Shown here: positions 15,021 through 21,723 of the stretch, piece by piece
Layout of the letters: each line of letters starts with the position of its first letter
How positions within the stretch are numbered: the stretch's first letter is position 1
Source of the DNA: UBA6165 sp044233745
GTDB lineage: Bacteria > Bacteroidota > Bacteroidia > Flavobacteriales_D > Crocinitomicaceae
Length of the DNA stretch: 21,723 bases
Direction of reading: 5' to 3'
Assembly (NCBI GenBank): GCA_044233745.1
Contig: JBIIJN010000044.1
Location: 1 to 21,723 of the forward strand
Made by a program: the position numbers and the translations under genes
The notes under the pieces: generated by a model
What the model was told of the DNA's origin: nothing
The model's database searches: none
The model's input: only the letters and a program-made list of their open reading frames with translations

Positions 15021-16946
15021 CTATTTGATTTTGGTAAACACACGATTCCACCTGATATTCATCGGAAAAGAACCGCGTTGGTCAGTTGAAAGCCACACAA
15101 TTGCCGCACGACCAACAATGTGATCTTCAGGCACAAAGCCCCATACACGTGAGTCGGCACTGTTGTATCGGTTATCTCCCATCATCCAATAATAATTCAA
15201 TTTAAAGGTGTAGGTACTGGCCTCTTTTCCATCGATAAAAACTTTGCCATTTTTCTGTTCTAAAGTATGTCGTTCGTAGGCTGTAATCACACGACCATAC
15301 CAAATGATATTTTCTTTGGTTAAAGGAATCGTGGCGCCTTTTTTAGGAACCCAGAATTTTTGGAAGTTTTCTGTGTTGTTTTGTACTTCCGCCGATTTGG
15401 GGTAGTAGTTTAGATTCTCTATTTTTTGCTCAAACTCAGACATTGGTGTTTTCAAATCACCGACAAACATCAATTTGAACGTGGCTTCTGGATATGCTTT
15501 TTTCAACTGTTGTTTTTCTGATTTTGTGATAAAGAGCACCGTTTGTCCTAATCCATTTACGCCATAATCAATGCCAATGAGTAAGCCAAATCGTTCCTCC
15601 ATTTGTTCGGCGCTGATTTTAGGTATTCCTTCTGCGATATATCCCAAATTTTGACGTTCGAAAATGGGTGCTTTTTCACCATTCACATAGAGTTGAGCAT
15701 CAATAACTTCCAACGTATCTCCCGGTATTCCCACACAGCGTTTGATGTAGTTCTCACGTTTGTCCACAGGTCTTGGAATGATTCCTTTGTGGTCGATGAA
15801 CATACCTTCACCTCGAGAAAAAGTACGTTTGTTAACAGCAATTTCGTTACGTGCTTGATTTTTCCAGTACTCCAAATTATTTAAGAATTCAGAATAAAAA
15901 TCCTGCTCATAAAGGGCGAAAACAGATTCTATGGTTAGTCCTTCAATTTTCGAAAGGCTATCGATGACTTTTTTGTCGAACTGAGCACTCACGGCTTTGT
16001 TGTAATCGCGATTAAAATAAGCTTGCAGACCTTCTTGCTCGTTGATGCTTTTGGATTCGAAATACAATCTTTTGGCCTCGTTAATCACAATGCCGTGATA
16101 ATCATGTCCCATCAATCCCATTGGCATTCGCGGGTCGTAAATGGCTGTGTCGCCACTTGGATAATTGAATACTACCACATCGTAGCGGTTTACCTTCGTC
16201 CAACCTGGTACTCTGAAATAGGAAACTGTTTCTAAAGTCGTGTAACTCGGTACGTTGAAAAATGGAATGTTGTTGTGAAACAAAGGAAAAGAAAGAGGTG
16301 TATTCGGCACTTTCGGACCATAAGCCAATTTATTCACGAATAAAAAATCACCGACCAACAATGTTTTTTCCATCGAACCCGTTGGGATTTTAAATGGTTC
16401 AAATACATAGGTGCGGATGATTGAAGCGGCTATCAAAGCAAACAAAACTGTTTCTCCCCAATCTTTAATAGGTGTTTTTCCTTTAGCTGGTTTAAATGCC
16501 GCGCCTAAAGTGTAAGCCAAGATATGGCCTACAAAAGGCAAAGAAAGAAAAAGTGCCAAATGGTCGCCCGGAGTTCTTTTTTCAATCCATTTTTTGTCTT
16601 CCCAATTCATTTCTTCAAGCACTGTAAGACTGTCATCTGAAGCGATTTTGGCAAATTGAATCCAAGGCGCGAATATCGCTATTACCGTTTCTTTGAGACC
16701 GTAGAAGCCGAACCTGCGCTGCAATGCCAAGTTGAAAGCGAAATACATCACAACGTGAACACCAGGGAAAATCATCAACAAACCATACCAAAAGGGTTGA
16801 CCACCAATTTTGGAAGCCACGCAATAATTATAGAGTGGCACAAATGCTTCCCATGATTTTCTGTCGGCTTTGGCAAATATTTTCCACCATTGCGAAATAA
16901 TGGGATGGATCAAAAGAAAGAAGAAATAGAAATAAACTGCGTTCAT
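15021..16946 (-). CDS. lepB: Signal peptidase I, enlarged form
   Basis: The enzyme removes signal peptides from exported proteins at the inner membrane. The 641 residues are about twice the E. coli length. Residues 1-105 carry hydrophobic segments and a DUF5684-like region (KSWEAFVPLYNYCVASKIGG). A second membrane segment lies near 130-150. The catalytic domain follows: nucleophile S191 in FKIPTGSMEKTLLVGD, YDVVVFNYPSGD at 255-266, general base K402 in YIKRCVGIPGDTLEV, and the final box WMMGDNRYNSADSRVWG at 587-603. About 135 residues lie between the second and third boxes, where the E. coli enzyme has only a few. About 165 more separate the VNGE strand from MMGDNR. All catalytic residues are present. 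It starts nine bases after the dapB stop. Confidence 0.95.
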   Translation of the reverse strand: MNAVYFYFFFLLIHPIISQWWKIFAKADRKSWEAFVPLYNYCVASKIGGQPFWYGLLMIFPGVHVVMYFAFNLALQRRFGFYGLKETVIAIFAPWIQFAKIASDDSLTVLEEMNWEDKKWIEKRTPGDHLALFLSLPFVGHILAYTLGAAFKPAKGKTPIKDWGETVLFALIAASIIRTYVFEPFKIPTGSMEKTLLVGDFLFVNKLAYGPKVPNTPLSFPLFHNNIPFFNVPSYTTLETVSYFRVPGWTKVNRYDVVVFNYPSGDTAIYDPRMPMGLMGHDYHGIVINEAKRLYFESKSINEQEGLQAYFNRDYNKAVSAQFDKKVIDSLSKIEGLTIESVFALYEQDFYSEFLNNLEYWKNQARNEIAVNKRTFSRGEGMFIDHKGIIPRPVDKRENYIKRCVGIPGDTLEVIDAQLYVNGEKAPIFERQNLGYIAEGIPKISAEQMEERFGLLIGIDYGVNGLGQTVLFITKSEKQQLKKAYPEATFKLMFVGDLKTPMSEFEQKIENLNYYPKSAEVQNNTENFQKFWVPKKGATIPLTKENIIWYGRVITAYERHTLEQKNGKVFIDGKEASTYTFKLNYYWMMGDNRYNSADSRVWGFVPEDHIVGRAAIVWLSTDQRGSFPMNIRWNRVFTKIK

Positions 16947-16955
16947 GTTTCAGGT

Positions 16956-17684
16956 TTAATCGAGTTGAATATTGAGTACGTCTTGGATGGTAAAAATACC
17001 TTTTTTTCCGAGAATAAATTCAGCGGACAGAATGGCGCCAATGGCAAAACCAGTTCTGTTGTTGGCTTCATGAGCTATGCTTATCGTGTCAATCTCCGAA
17101 CGATAGTCCACCGTGTGGGTGCCAGGCACATTGGGCAGTCGTAAAGCTTCTATAGGCAGCATGTTGGGTTGGGTCGCTTTTTCGCCCAATTCCCAAGCGT
17201 CGAGGTGGTCGATAAATGGTATAATATTTTCGGCTGTGGTGATGGCAGTTCCACTTGGTGCGTCTTTCTTTTCGGTGTGGTGAATTTCTTGGATGCTCAC
17301 GTTGTAATCAGGGTGTTGGTTCATCAAACGCGCCACAAAGCGATTTATTGCAAAAAACAAATTCACGCCAACACTAAAATTGGATGCGGCAATTAAGGCG
17401 CTTTTTTGGGCAGCAACCAAATTTGAGATGCGTTCATATTCCGCATACCATCCCGTTGAACCACAAATGGTTGGAATCCCCAAGCGAATGAGGTGTTCCA
17501 AATTATCCACTACGGCTTCTGGATTGGTAAATTCAATGGCCACATCCCAGTCAGGACGTGTGTTCGACGACTTCCAAGATTGATTGGCTGAATTTCCGCG
17601 AAACACAATTTCGTGACCACGTTCGAGGGCAATTTTTTCAATGATTTTGCCCATTTTTCCATATCCGATGAGTGCTATTTTCAT
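16956..17684 (-). CDS. dapB: 4-hydroxy-tetrahydrodipicolinate reductase DapB
   Basis: The 242-residue cytoplasmic enzyme reduces 4-hydroxy-tetrahydrodipicolinate to tetrahydrodipicolinate with NAD(P)H on the route to diaminopimelate and lysine. The dinucleotide-binding loop is IGYGKMGK (6-13). The catalytic signature EIHHTEKKDAPSGTA has H135 and K139, equivalent to H159 and K163 of E. coli DapB. It is somewhat shorter than the E. coli protein (273), as is common in Bacteroidota. Its ATG overlaps the stop of the DUF5683 gene by four bases (ATGA). DapF, later in the same pathway, is in the other minus-strand operon. Confidence 0.96.
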   Translation of the reverse strand: MKIALIGYGKMGKIIEKIALERGHEIVFRGNSANQSWKSSNTRPDWDVAIEFTNPEAVVDNLEHLIRLGIPTICGSTGWYAEYERISNLVAAQKSALIAASNFSVGVNLFFAINRFVARLMNQHPDYNVSIQEIHHTEKKDAPSGTAITTAENIIPFIDHLDAWELGEKATQPNMLPIEALRLPNVPGTHTVDYRSEIDTISIAHEANNRTGFAIGAILSAEFILGKKGIFTIQDVLNIQLD

Positions 17685-18286
17685 TTTCTGAATCTTAGTG
17701 ACATGCCCAAACCAAGTTGGAAATTGGGGGAAGCAGTAGGGTAGATGTGCATACTCAAATCGTCGCTGACATCAAAATTGATGAAATGCGCCTCAACGGT
17801 AGCATCCAAAATATTAATTACGTAAACCAAAACCGATGTGAGAATGAATAAATCGCGCGTGGTTTGTGTTTGATTGTGCAATAGAATAACGGATTGATCA
17901 TCGAGATTCGCATAAATGGGGTTTTGAGTCATTCCACCGTTGCTTTCTCGAAATCGGTATTCTTGTCGCAAATCAATGACCTGTCTTTGTTGAGAAAAAA
18001 GCATGTACAAAGATCCTCCCAAAGCACCATAAATCAGCGGTACTTTCCAGTACACATTCCATTTTCTGCGCGATGATTTTGGTAGATAGAGATGATTGTA
18101 AACTTGACCTGCGCCTGGAAGCAAAGCAGAGTAGAGCATCGCCTTTTTTGAGGGATGTTTTACTTGAGTTGTCGTGTCTTCAATCGGTTCCTCAGCTGAT
18201 ATTAGGTTTTCTTCCTGTGCATTCAAAGTAGATGAAATACAGAGGATTACAAGAAATGTTAAAGCGATATTTCGGTAACAAATCAA
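17681..18286 (-). CDS. DUF5683 domain protein with signal peptide
   Basis: The 201-residue protein has a signal peptide (about 1-23, ending SSTLNAQ) and then the DUF5683 domain: KKAMLYSALLPGAGQVYNHL, WKVPLIYGALGGSLYMLFSQ and LVYVINILDATVEAHFINFD. The glycine- and hydrophobic-rich segments suggest a membrane-associated envelope protein. The function is not known. It overlaps parB upstream and dapB downstream by four bases each (ATGA at both junctions), so its expression is tied to theirs. I recall this position between parB and dapB as conserved in Bacteroidota. Confidence 0.88.
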   Translation of the reverse strand: MICYRNIALTFLVILCISSTLNAQEENLISAEEPIEDTTTQVKHPSKKAMLYSALLPGAGQVYNHLYLPKSSRRKWNVYWKVPLIYGALGGSLYMLFSQQRQVIDLRQEYRFRESNGGMTQNPIYANLDDQSVILLHNQTQTTRDLFILTSVLVYVINILDATVEAHFINFDVSDDLSMHIYPTASPNFQLGLGMSLRFRK

Positions 18287-19182
18287 TGGCTGAGCAATTC
18301 GAAAATTCGGTTCAAATCGTTGTCCGAATTGAAGTTAATAACCAATTTTCCGCTCCCATTGGCCGTTTTTTTGATGTCAATCTTGGCTGAAATGCGATCC
18401 GCTAAAACATGACGAAATTGGTCTTGGTCAATGGTTACTGGAGCGGGGTCAGCTTTTGCATCAACAGCAGCTGTTTTAGTTCCAACTTCAACTTGATCTT
18501 TAATGATTCGTTCTAACTGTCGCACCGACCATTGTTCTTCAACAGTAGCGTTGTAAAGGGCCAATTGACGTGCTTCGTCGCCGGCAGAAACCAAAGCGCG
18601 TGCGTGCCCCATAGAAATCAAGCCATCTCTGATACCTGATTGTATGGTAGCTGGCAATTTCAATAAACGCAAAAAATTGGTAATCGACGAGCGACTTTTA
18701 GACAGTTTTTGAGAGAGCTCTTCCTGGGTCAAATTGCATTCTTGGATCAAGCGCTCATACGACAGCGCCACTTCAATGGCATTTAAATCTTCGCGTTGGA
18801 TGTTTTCTACCAGTGCCATTTCGAGCATGGCTTGGTCGTTGGCCAAACGAATATACACTGGAACTTCTTCTAATCCAGCTATTTGAGAAGCGCGGAATCT
18901 GCGTTCACCAGAAATCAACTGGAAACTATCTACGCCCATTTTGCGCACGGTAAGCGGTTGAATGATGCCGTGTTCTTGAATAGACGCTGCCAGTTCTTCT
19001 AAGGCCTCAGTCTCGAAGTTGGTACGTGGATTAAATGGATTGGCTTGAATTGAGCTGATTTTCACCATGGCGATACTGCCCAAAACTGCGTGTGCGTTTT
19101 CTTTGGAGGTAATGTCGGTAGCAGCGTTTTCCAATAGCGCCTTCAATCCCTGTCCCAATGCTGGTTTCTTTACTTTTCCCAC
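18283..19182 (-). CDS. parB: ParB/Spo0J chromosome partition protein
   Basis: ParB is a CTP-dependent DNA clamp that loads at parS sites and works with ParA to segregate chromosome origins. The 299-residue product has the ParA-interacting N-terminus (KKPALGQGLKALLENA), the ParB/Srx CTP-binding domain with SGERRFRASQ (91-100) and ENIQREDLNA (126-135), the DNA-binding helix-turn-helix (about 151-171, LTQEELSQKLSKSRSSITNF), and a C-terminal dimerisation region ending NRIFELLSH. It starts with GTG at 19182, six bases after the parA stop. The family-typical MGKVKKPALG opening supports that start. No parS-like site was found by eye in the window. Confidence 0.95.
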   Translation of the reverse strand: MGKVKKPALGQGLKALLENAATDITSKENAHAVLGSIAMVKISSIQANPFNPRTNFETEALEELAASIQEHGIIQPLTVRKMGVDSFQLISGERRFRASQIAGLEEVPVYIRLANDQAMLEMALVENIQREDLNAIEVALSYERLIQECNLTQEELSQKLSKSRSSITNFLRLLKLPATIQSGIRDGLISMGHARALVSAGDEARQLALYNATVEEQWSVRQLERIIKDQVEVGTKTAAVDAKADPAPVTIDQDQFRHVLADRISAKIDIKKTANGSGKLVINFNSDNDLNRIFELLSH

Positions 19183-19188
19183 CTTTAA

Positions 19189-19980
19189 TTACGATTCTAT
19201 AGAGTTACTTAATGCTGTTTTGTTGTTGCGTTGCAAAATTTCGCGGGCAAAATTAAGATAATTCACCGAACCTTTGCTAGCAGCATCGTGCATGATGATG
19301 GTTTCTCCAAAACTTGGCGCTTCGCCCAATTTGGTGTTTCTGTGAATAATGGTATCGAAAACCAAATCTTGGAAATGTGTCTTCACCTCGTCAACAACTT
19401 GATTGGAAAGACGCAAACGCGTGTCGTACATGGTCAACAAGATGCCTTCAATTTCCAATTCTGGATTCAGGCGTGTTTGCACTATTTTAATGGTATTCAA
19501 CAACTTACCCAAACCTTCTAAAGCATAAAATTCACATTGCACCGGAATCATTACTGAGTCGGCAGCAGATAGCGCATTTACCGTGATGAGTCCCAAAGAA
19601 GGCGAGCAGTCGATAATAATAAAATCATAATCGTCGCGGATGGGTTCAAGTGCTTTTTTGAGTAAAAACTCACGCTCAGGCAGATTGATCAACTCCAATT
19701 CGGCACCCACCAAATCAATGTGCGCGGGTAAAATATCCAGATTAGGATTGTCAGTAGCTGTGATGATATCTCGCGCAGGGACATCGTTTACCAAACAATC
19801 GTAAATACTCGTGATGCCTTTAGGGGTTAGTCCAACTCCCGAAGTTGCATTGGCCTGTGGATCAGCATCCACCAATAGTGTTTTGTATTCCAATACGCCC
19901 AAGCAACCCGACAAGTTTACTGCAGTTGTTGTTTTCCCTACACCCCCTTTTTGATTTGCTATTGCAATAATTTTTGCCAT
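19189..19980 (-). CDS. parA: ParA/Soj family ATPase
   Basis: The 263-residue protein is a chromosomal ParA without an N-terminal DNA-binding extension. The deviant Walker A motif is NQKGGVGKTTTAVN (9-22). The A' motif LLVDADPQANAT is at 35-46, and Walker B FIIIDCSPSLGL at 120-131. ParA dimerises on ATP, binds DNA non-specifically and is released by ParB, which moves the origins apart. The ATG at 19980 is preceded at once by a 16-base dyad (19982-19997). It opens the tightly packed part of the operon, with DUF3276 55 bases upstream. Confidence 0.96.
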   Translation of the reverse strand: MAKIIAIANQKGGVGKTTTAVNLSGCLGVLEYKTLLVDADPQANATSGVGLTPKGITSIYDCLVNDVPARDIITATDNPNLDILPAHIDLVGAELELINLPEREFLLKKALEPIRDDYDFIIIDCSPSLGLITVNALSAADSVMIPVQCEFYALEGLGKLLNTIKIVQTRLNPELEIEGILLTMYDTRLRLSNQVVDEVKTHFQDLVFDTIIHRNTKLGEAPSFGETIIMHDAASKGSVNYLNFAREILQRNNKTALSNSIES

Positions 19981-19981
19981 G

Positions 19982-19997
19982 TTAAGTGTTTACTTAA
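19982..19997 (-). promoter_or_regulatory. Short dyad directly before the parA start codon
   Basis: TTAAGT and ACTTAA are perfect six-base inverted arms around GTTT, ending one base before the parA ATG. It covers the region where the ribosome would bind, so it could be an operator or a weak hairpin affecting translation. It may also be chance in AT-rich DNA. Confidence 0.35.
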
Positions 19998-20035
19998 TCT
20001 AATTGTTGTGAATAAAATATGTTGAATAATGTGTT

Positions 20036-20338
20036 TTATAAATCGTCGAAACTAAAATCGTCTTCAGATGGAGGATTGTAATTGCCCGTGTTCATTTCAT
20101 CGATTTTTTCAATTACATCCAGCAAGCCATCTCTGAATTTTTCAAAGTCCTCTTTATACAAGAAGATTTTATGTTTTTCATATCCAGCACCGTCTTCTAA
20201 TCGCCTTTTGCTCTCAGTTATGGTAATGTATAAATCATTGCCTTTGGTTGATTTAATATCAAAAAAATAGGTGCGTTTTCCAGCCCTAACTGCGTTAGAG
20301 TACACTTCATCATTCTTGCGATCACTACTATTTTCCAT
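20036..20338 (-). CDS. DUF3276 PUR-domain nucleic-acid-binding protein
   Basis: The 100-residue protein matches the DUF3276/PUR family. It has the single PUR-alpha-like repeat (AVRAGKRTYFFDIKSTKGND, LYITITESKRRLED) followed by KHKIFLYKEDFEKFRDGLLD. An acidic tail (PSEDDFSFDDL) closes the protein. Bacterial PUR proteins, such as Borrelia EbfG, bind DNA or RNA. In Bacteroidota they are common, and a role in RNA regulation has been proposed. It lies 55 bases upstream of parA on the same strand. Since no promoter element was found between them, it may be the first gene of the partition operon. Confidence 0.9.
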   Translation of the reverse strand: MENSSDRKNDEVYSNAVRAGKRTYFFDIKSTKGNDLYITITESKRRLEDGAGYEKHKIFLYKEDFEKFRDGLLDVIEKIDEMNTGNYNPPSEDDFSFDDL

Positions 20339-20386
20339 AATTTCCTATGGGTTTTAAGCTGGATTAGCAGCGTTTTTAGTTAGGCA

Positions 20387-20394
20387 CAAATATA
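20387..20394 (-). promoter_or_regulatory. Candidate -7 promoter element for DUF3276-parAB
   Basis: On the minus strand the site reads TATATTTG, matching TAnnTTTG, 48 bases before the ATG at 20338. A -33 element is not clear. Confidence 0.45.
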
Positions 20395-20464
20395 GATAAA
20401 AGTCTCTATGAAGTGAATAATTCGAGAGGATAAATTTTCAAGAACAGCTGCTGAATTTATTCAA

Positions 20465-21364
20465 TCATCCCAAGGCGTAGAGATAATAAGCCCACAAAAC
20501 ACCAACAAACATCATCAATTTGATAAAGCGGCTTATCAATTTTGGCTGCGCTCCGCGTTTGGCAAGAAACAGGAGCAAGGGAATGTGCATCGCGGCGACC
20601 AAAACCACAGGCAAGGCCATTTCAATACAATATTTCAATGGAAGTTGATGCAATAAGGGTTTTAAAATGACAATTATATGCGCGAGAAACGAAAGAAAAC
20701 CCAAGGCAAGCAAGAGCTTTTTTGTGTTTGAAATCCCGAATCGAATGGGAAAGGTATTGGCTCCAATGGCTTCATCTCCGGGGATATCTTCCCAGTCTTT
20801 GGTGATTTCTCTGAGGAGATTGAGCAAAAAGGCAAAAAGAGCAAGATAGAGCGCAAAATGCTTGAAAACACCCTCCAGTTGAAACATTTCTGCGAATATC
20901 AAATAGGGAGATGCCGTGAGCAATGCCACGAGCATATTTCCGATTAACAGACTCTTTTTAAGGTACTTGGCGTAAAGAAATAAACTCAATTGAATGAGCA
21001 TCATGCATGCGAAAAAAAACACGCTTTCGGTGAGCCAATACGCCAGGGCTGCAAACAAAGTGGTGTCAATACAGAGTGCGAGGTAAAGTCCTTTTGCTTG
21101 CCTCAGCGTTAGGTGGGTGCCAATGATGTTTTTGCCGGGTTTGTTGATTTTATCGGTTTCTAAATCGAAGATATCATTGATGACATAGCCGCCAGCCATG
21201 GCCGAGCAAAACACATAAATAAACAAAATGCCAAGACCAATGGGCATGCTCACAAGGTCTTTTGTGGCTTCGGAAAACGAGAGGGCAACCAAAAGTAACC
21301 CCGTGAGGGCAAAGGCTAGAAAAAACAGATTTATCGGACGCAGTATTTTAAGAAAGGCGAACAT
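20465..21364 (-). CDS. UbiA-family prenyltransferase
   Basis: The 299-residue integral membrane protein has about eight or nine hydrophobic segments and both aspartate-rich motifs of the UbiA superfamily: NDIFDLETDKINKP (63-76) and KDWEDIPGDEAIG (189-201). These bind the magnesium-diphosphate of the isoprenoid donor. The opening KILRPINLFFLAF is also typical. Bacteroidota homologues are usually annotated as geranylgeranylglycerol-phosphate geranylgeranyltransferase. The real acceptor here is unknown, and a role in quinone or other prenyl-lipid synthesis is also possible. It starts six bases after the stop of the OmpA-family gene, so the two are probably co-transcribed. Confidence 0.88.
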   Translation of the reverse strand: MFAFLKILRPINLFFLAFALTGLLLVALSFSEATKDLVSMPIGLGILFIYVFCSAMAGGYVINDIFDLETDKINKPGKNIIGTHLTLRQAKGLYLALCIDTTLFAALAYWLTESVFFFACMMLIQLSLFLYAKYLKKSLLIGNMLVALLTASPYLIFAEMFQLEGVFKHFALYLALFAFLLNLLREITKDWEDIPGDEAIGANTFPIRFGISNTKKLLLALGFLSFLAHIIVILKPLLHQLPLKYCIEMALPVVLVAAMHIPLLLFLAKRGAQPKLISRFIKLMMFVGVLWAYYLYALG

Positions 21365-21370
21365 GATTTT

Positions 21371-21723
21371 TTAGTTCCCAATAATCTTATACTCAGTGCG
21401 TCGGTTTTCTTGGTGCGCCTTTTCCTTTTCTGTATTGCTGCTCATGGCATTGATTTGCGCATCGGTGTACTTGGGCATGGACGAAGCATAGCCTTTGGCA
21501 GAAAGTCGGTTGGCGACAATTCCCTGGGCAATCAAATAATCCATAACGGCTTTGGCGCGGTTTTGTGAAAGTTCCAAATTGTCTTTGTTGTTGCCACGTG
21601 AATCGGTGTGACCTCCAATTTCAATTTTCATGTTTGGGTTGGCTTTCAAATGTGCCACAAGTTTATCCAATTCAATGTAAGATTCTTTGCGCAACACACT
21701 GCTATTCAGGTCAAAGAACACAT
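21371..21723 (-). CDS. OmpA-family protein, C-terminal domain only (5' end beyond window)
   Basis: The frame stays open to the right edge. The first possible start is a GTG that encodes the Val of the domain's first strand (VFFDLNSSVLRKESYIELDK), so the gene begins outside the window. About 117 residues of an OmpA_C peptidoglycan-binding domain are visible. The key Asp and Arg are in GGHTDSRGNN and LSQNRAKAV, and it ends HQENRRTEYKIIGN. Unlike the OmpA domain at 2828-5425 it has no Cys-rich insertion and no LysM after it. The domain tethers an envelope protein to peptidoglycan. Its N-terminal domains cannot be seen. Confidence 0.9.
   Translation of the reverse strand, partial: VFFDLNSSVLRKESYIELDKLVAHLKANPNMKIEIGGHTDSRGNNKDNLELSQNRAKAVMDYLIAQGIVANRLSAKGYASSMPKYTDAQINAMSSNTEKEKAHQENRRTEYKIIGN

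Noticed and set aside
15603..15884. Plus-strand 93-codon frame opposite lepB
   Set aside because: It lies wholly inside a well-supported gene on the other strand and has Cys/His/Phe-rich shadow composition.
20430..20460. AT-rich hairpin ATAAATT/AATTTAT after the UbiA-family gene
   Set aside because: The stem is weak and no T-run follows on the minus strand, so it is not a credible terminator.
21592..21608. CACGTG core resembling parS inside the right-edge OmpA gene
   Set aside because: The flanks do not fit the TGTTTCACGTGAAACA consensus. Similar CACGTG cores at about 5022 and 15146 fail in the same way.
1..21723. CRISPR array, tRNA, rRNA, insertion sequence or prophage genes
   Set aside because: None was found on either strand. 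The only repeats are the intergenic cluster and the short dyads reported above.

Overview
The window comes from a member of the phylum Bacteroidota, probably in or near the Flavobacteriia. The evidence is a short 288-residue primary sigma factor without region 1.1, several promoters of the Bacteroidota type (TAnnTTTG at -7), a long-form glyceraldehyde-3-phosphate dehydrogenase, a PUR-domain DUF3276 protein, and the gene order parA-parB-DUF5683-dapB-lepB-wbqC, which I recall as a conserved Bacteroidota block. Nothing here looks like a prophage, plasmid, CRISPR array or insertion sequence. It reads as a core chromosomal region.

Layout from left to right. Bases 1-1325 (+) hold the 3' part of a membrane-bound family 2 glycosyltransferase. 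Next (+) come a 2-oxo acid dehydrogenase E2 subunit (1414-2757) and a large multidomain OmpA/LysM envelope protein resembling the type IX secretion protein PorE (2828-5425), closed by a strong terminator. A minus-strand operon of five overlapping genes (9194 down to 5746) encodes a membrane-anchored unknown, DapF, an unknown, a GNAT acetyltransferase and the lytic transglycosylase MltG. Divergent from it are rpoD (9541-10407) and gap (10478-11923), each followed by a hairpin terminator. The gap-coaE interval (11975-12308) carries a cluster of CTATGT/ACATAG inverted repeats, flanked by imperfect direct repeats that copy the last codons and stop of coaE.

The rest is all on the minus strand. coaE and a SiaC-like DUF1987 gene overlap. 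A DUF2461 gene stands alone, followed by a 367-bp spacer with no convincing gene. Then comes the operon DUF3276-parA-parB-DUF5683-dapB-lepB-wbqC (20338 down to 14442), tightly packed from parA onward. At the right edge are a UbiA-family prenyltransferase and the C-terminus of a second OmpA-family protein.

The genes share two themes. The first is envelope and peptidoglycan: DapB and DapF act in meso-diaminopimelate synthesis, MltG cuts nascent glycan, LepB processes exported proteins, and two OmpA-domain proteins can bind peptidoglycan. The second is central housekeeping: sigma factor, GAPDH, CoaE, a 2-oxo acid dehydrogenase subunit and ParAB chromosome segregation. I see no obvious new multi-gene system. 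The least explained parts are the gap-coaE repeat region, the 14075-14441 spacer and the two unknown proteins in the dapF operon.
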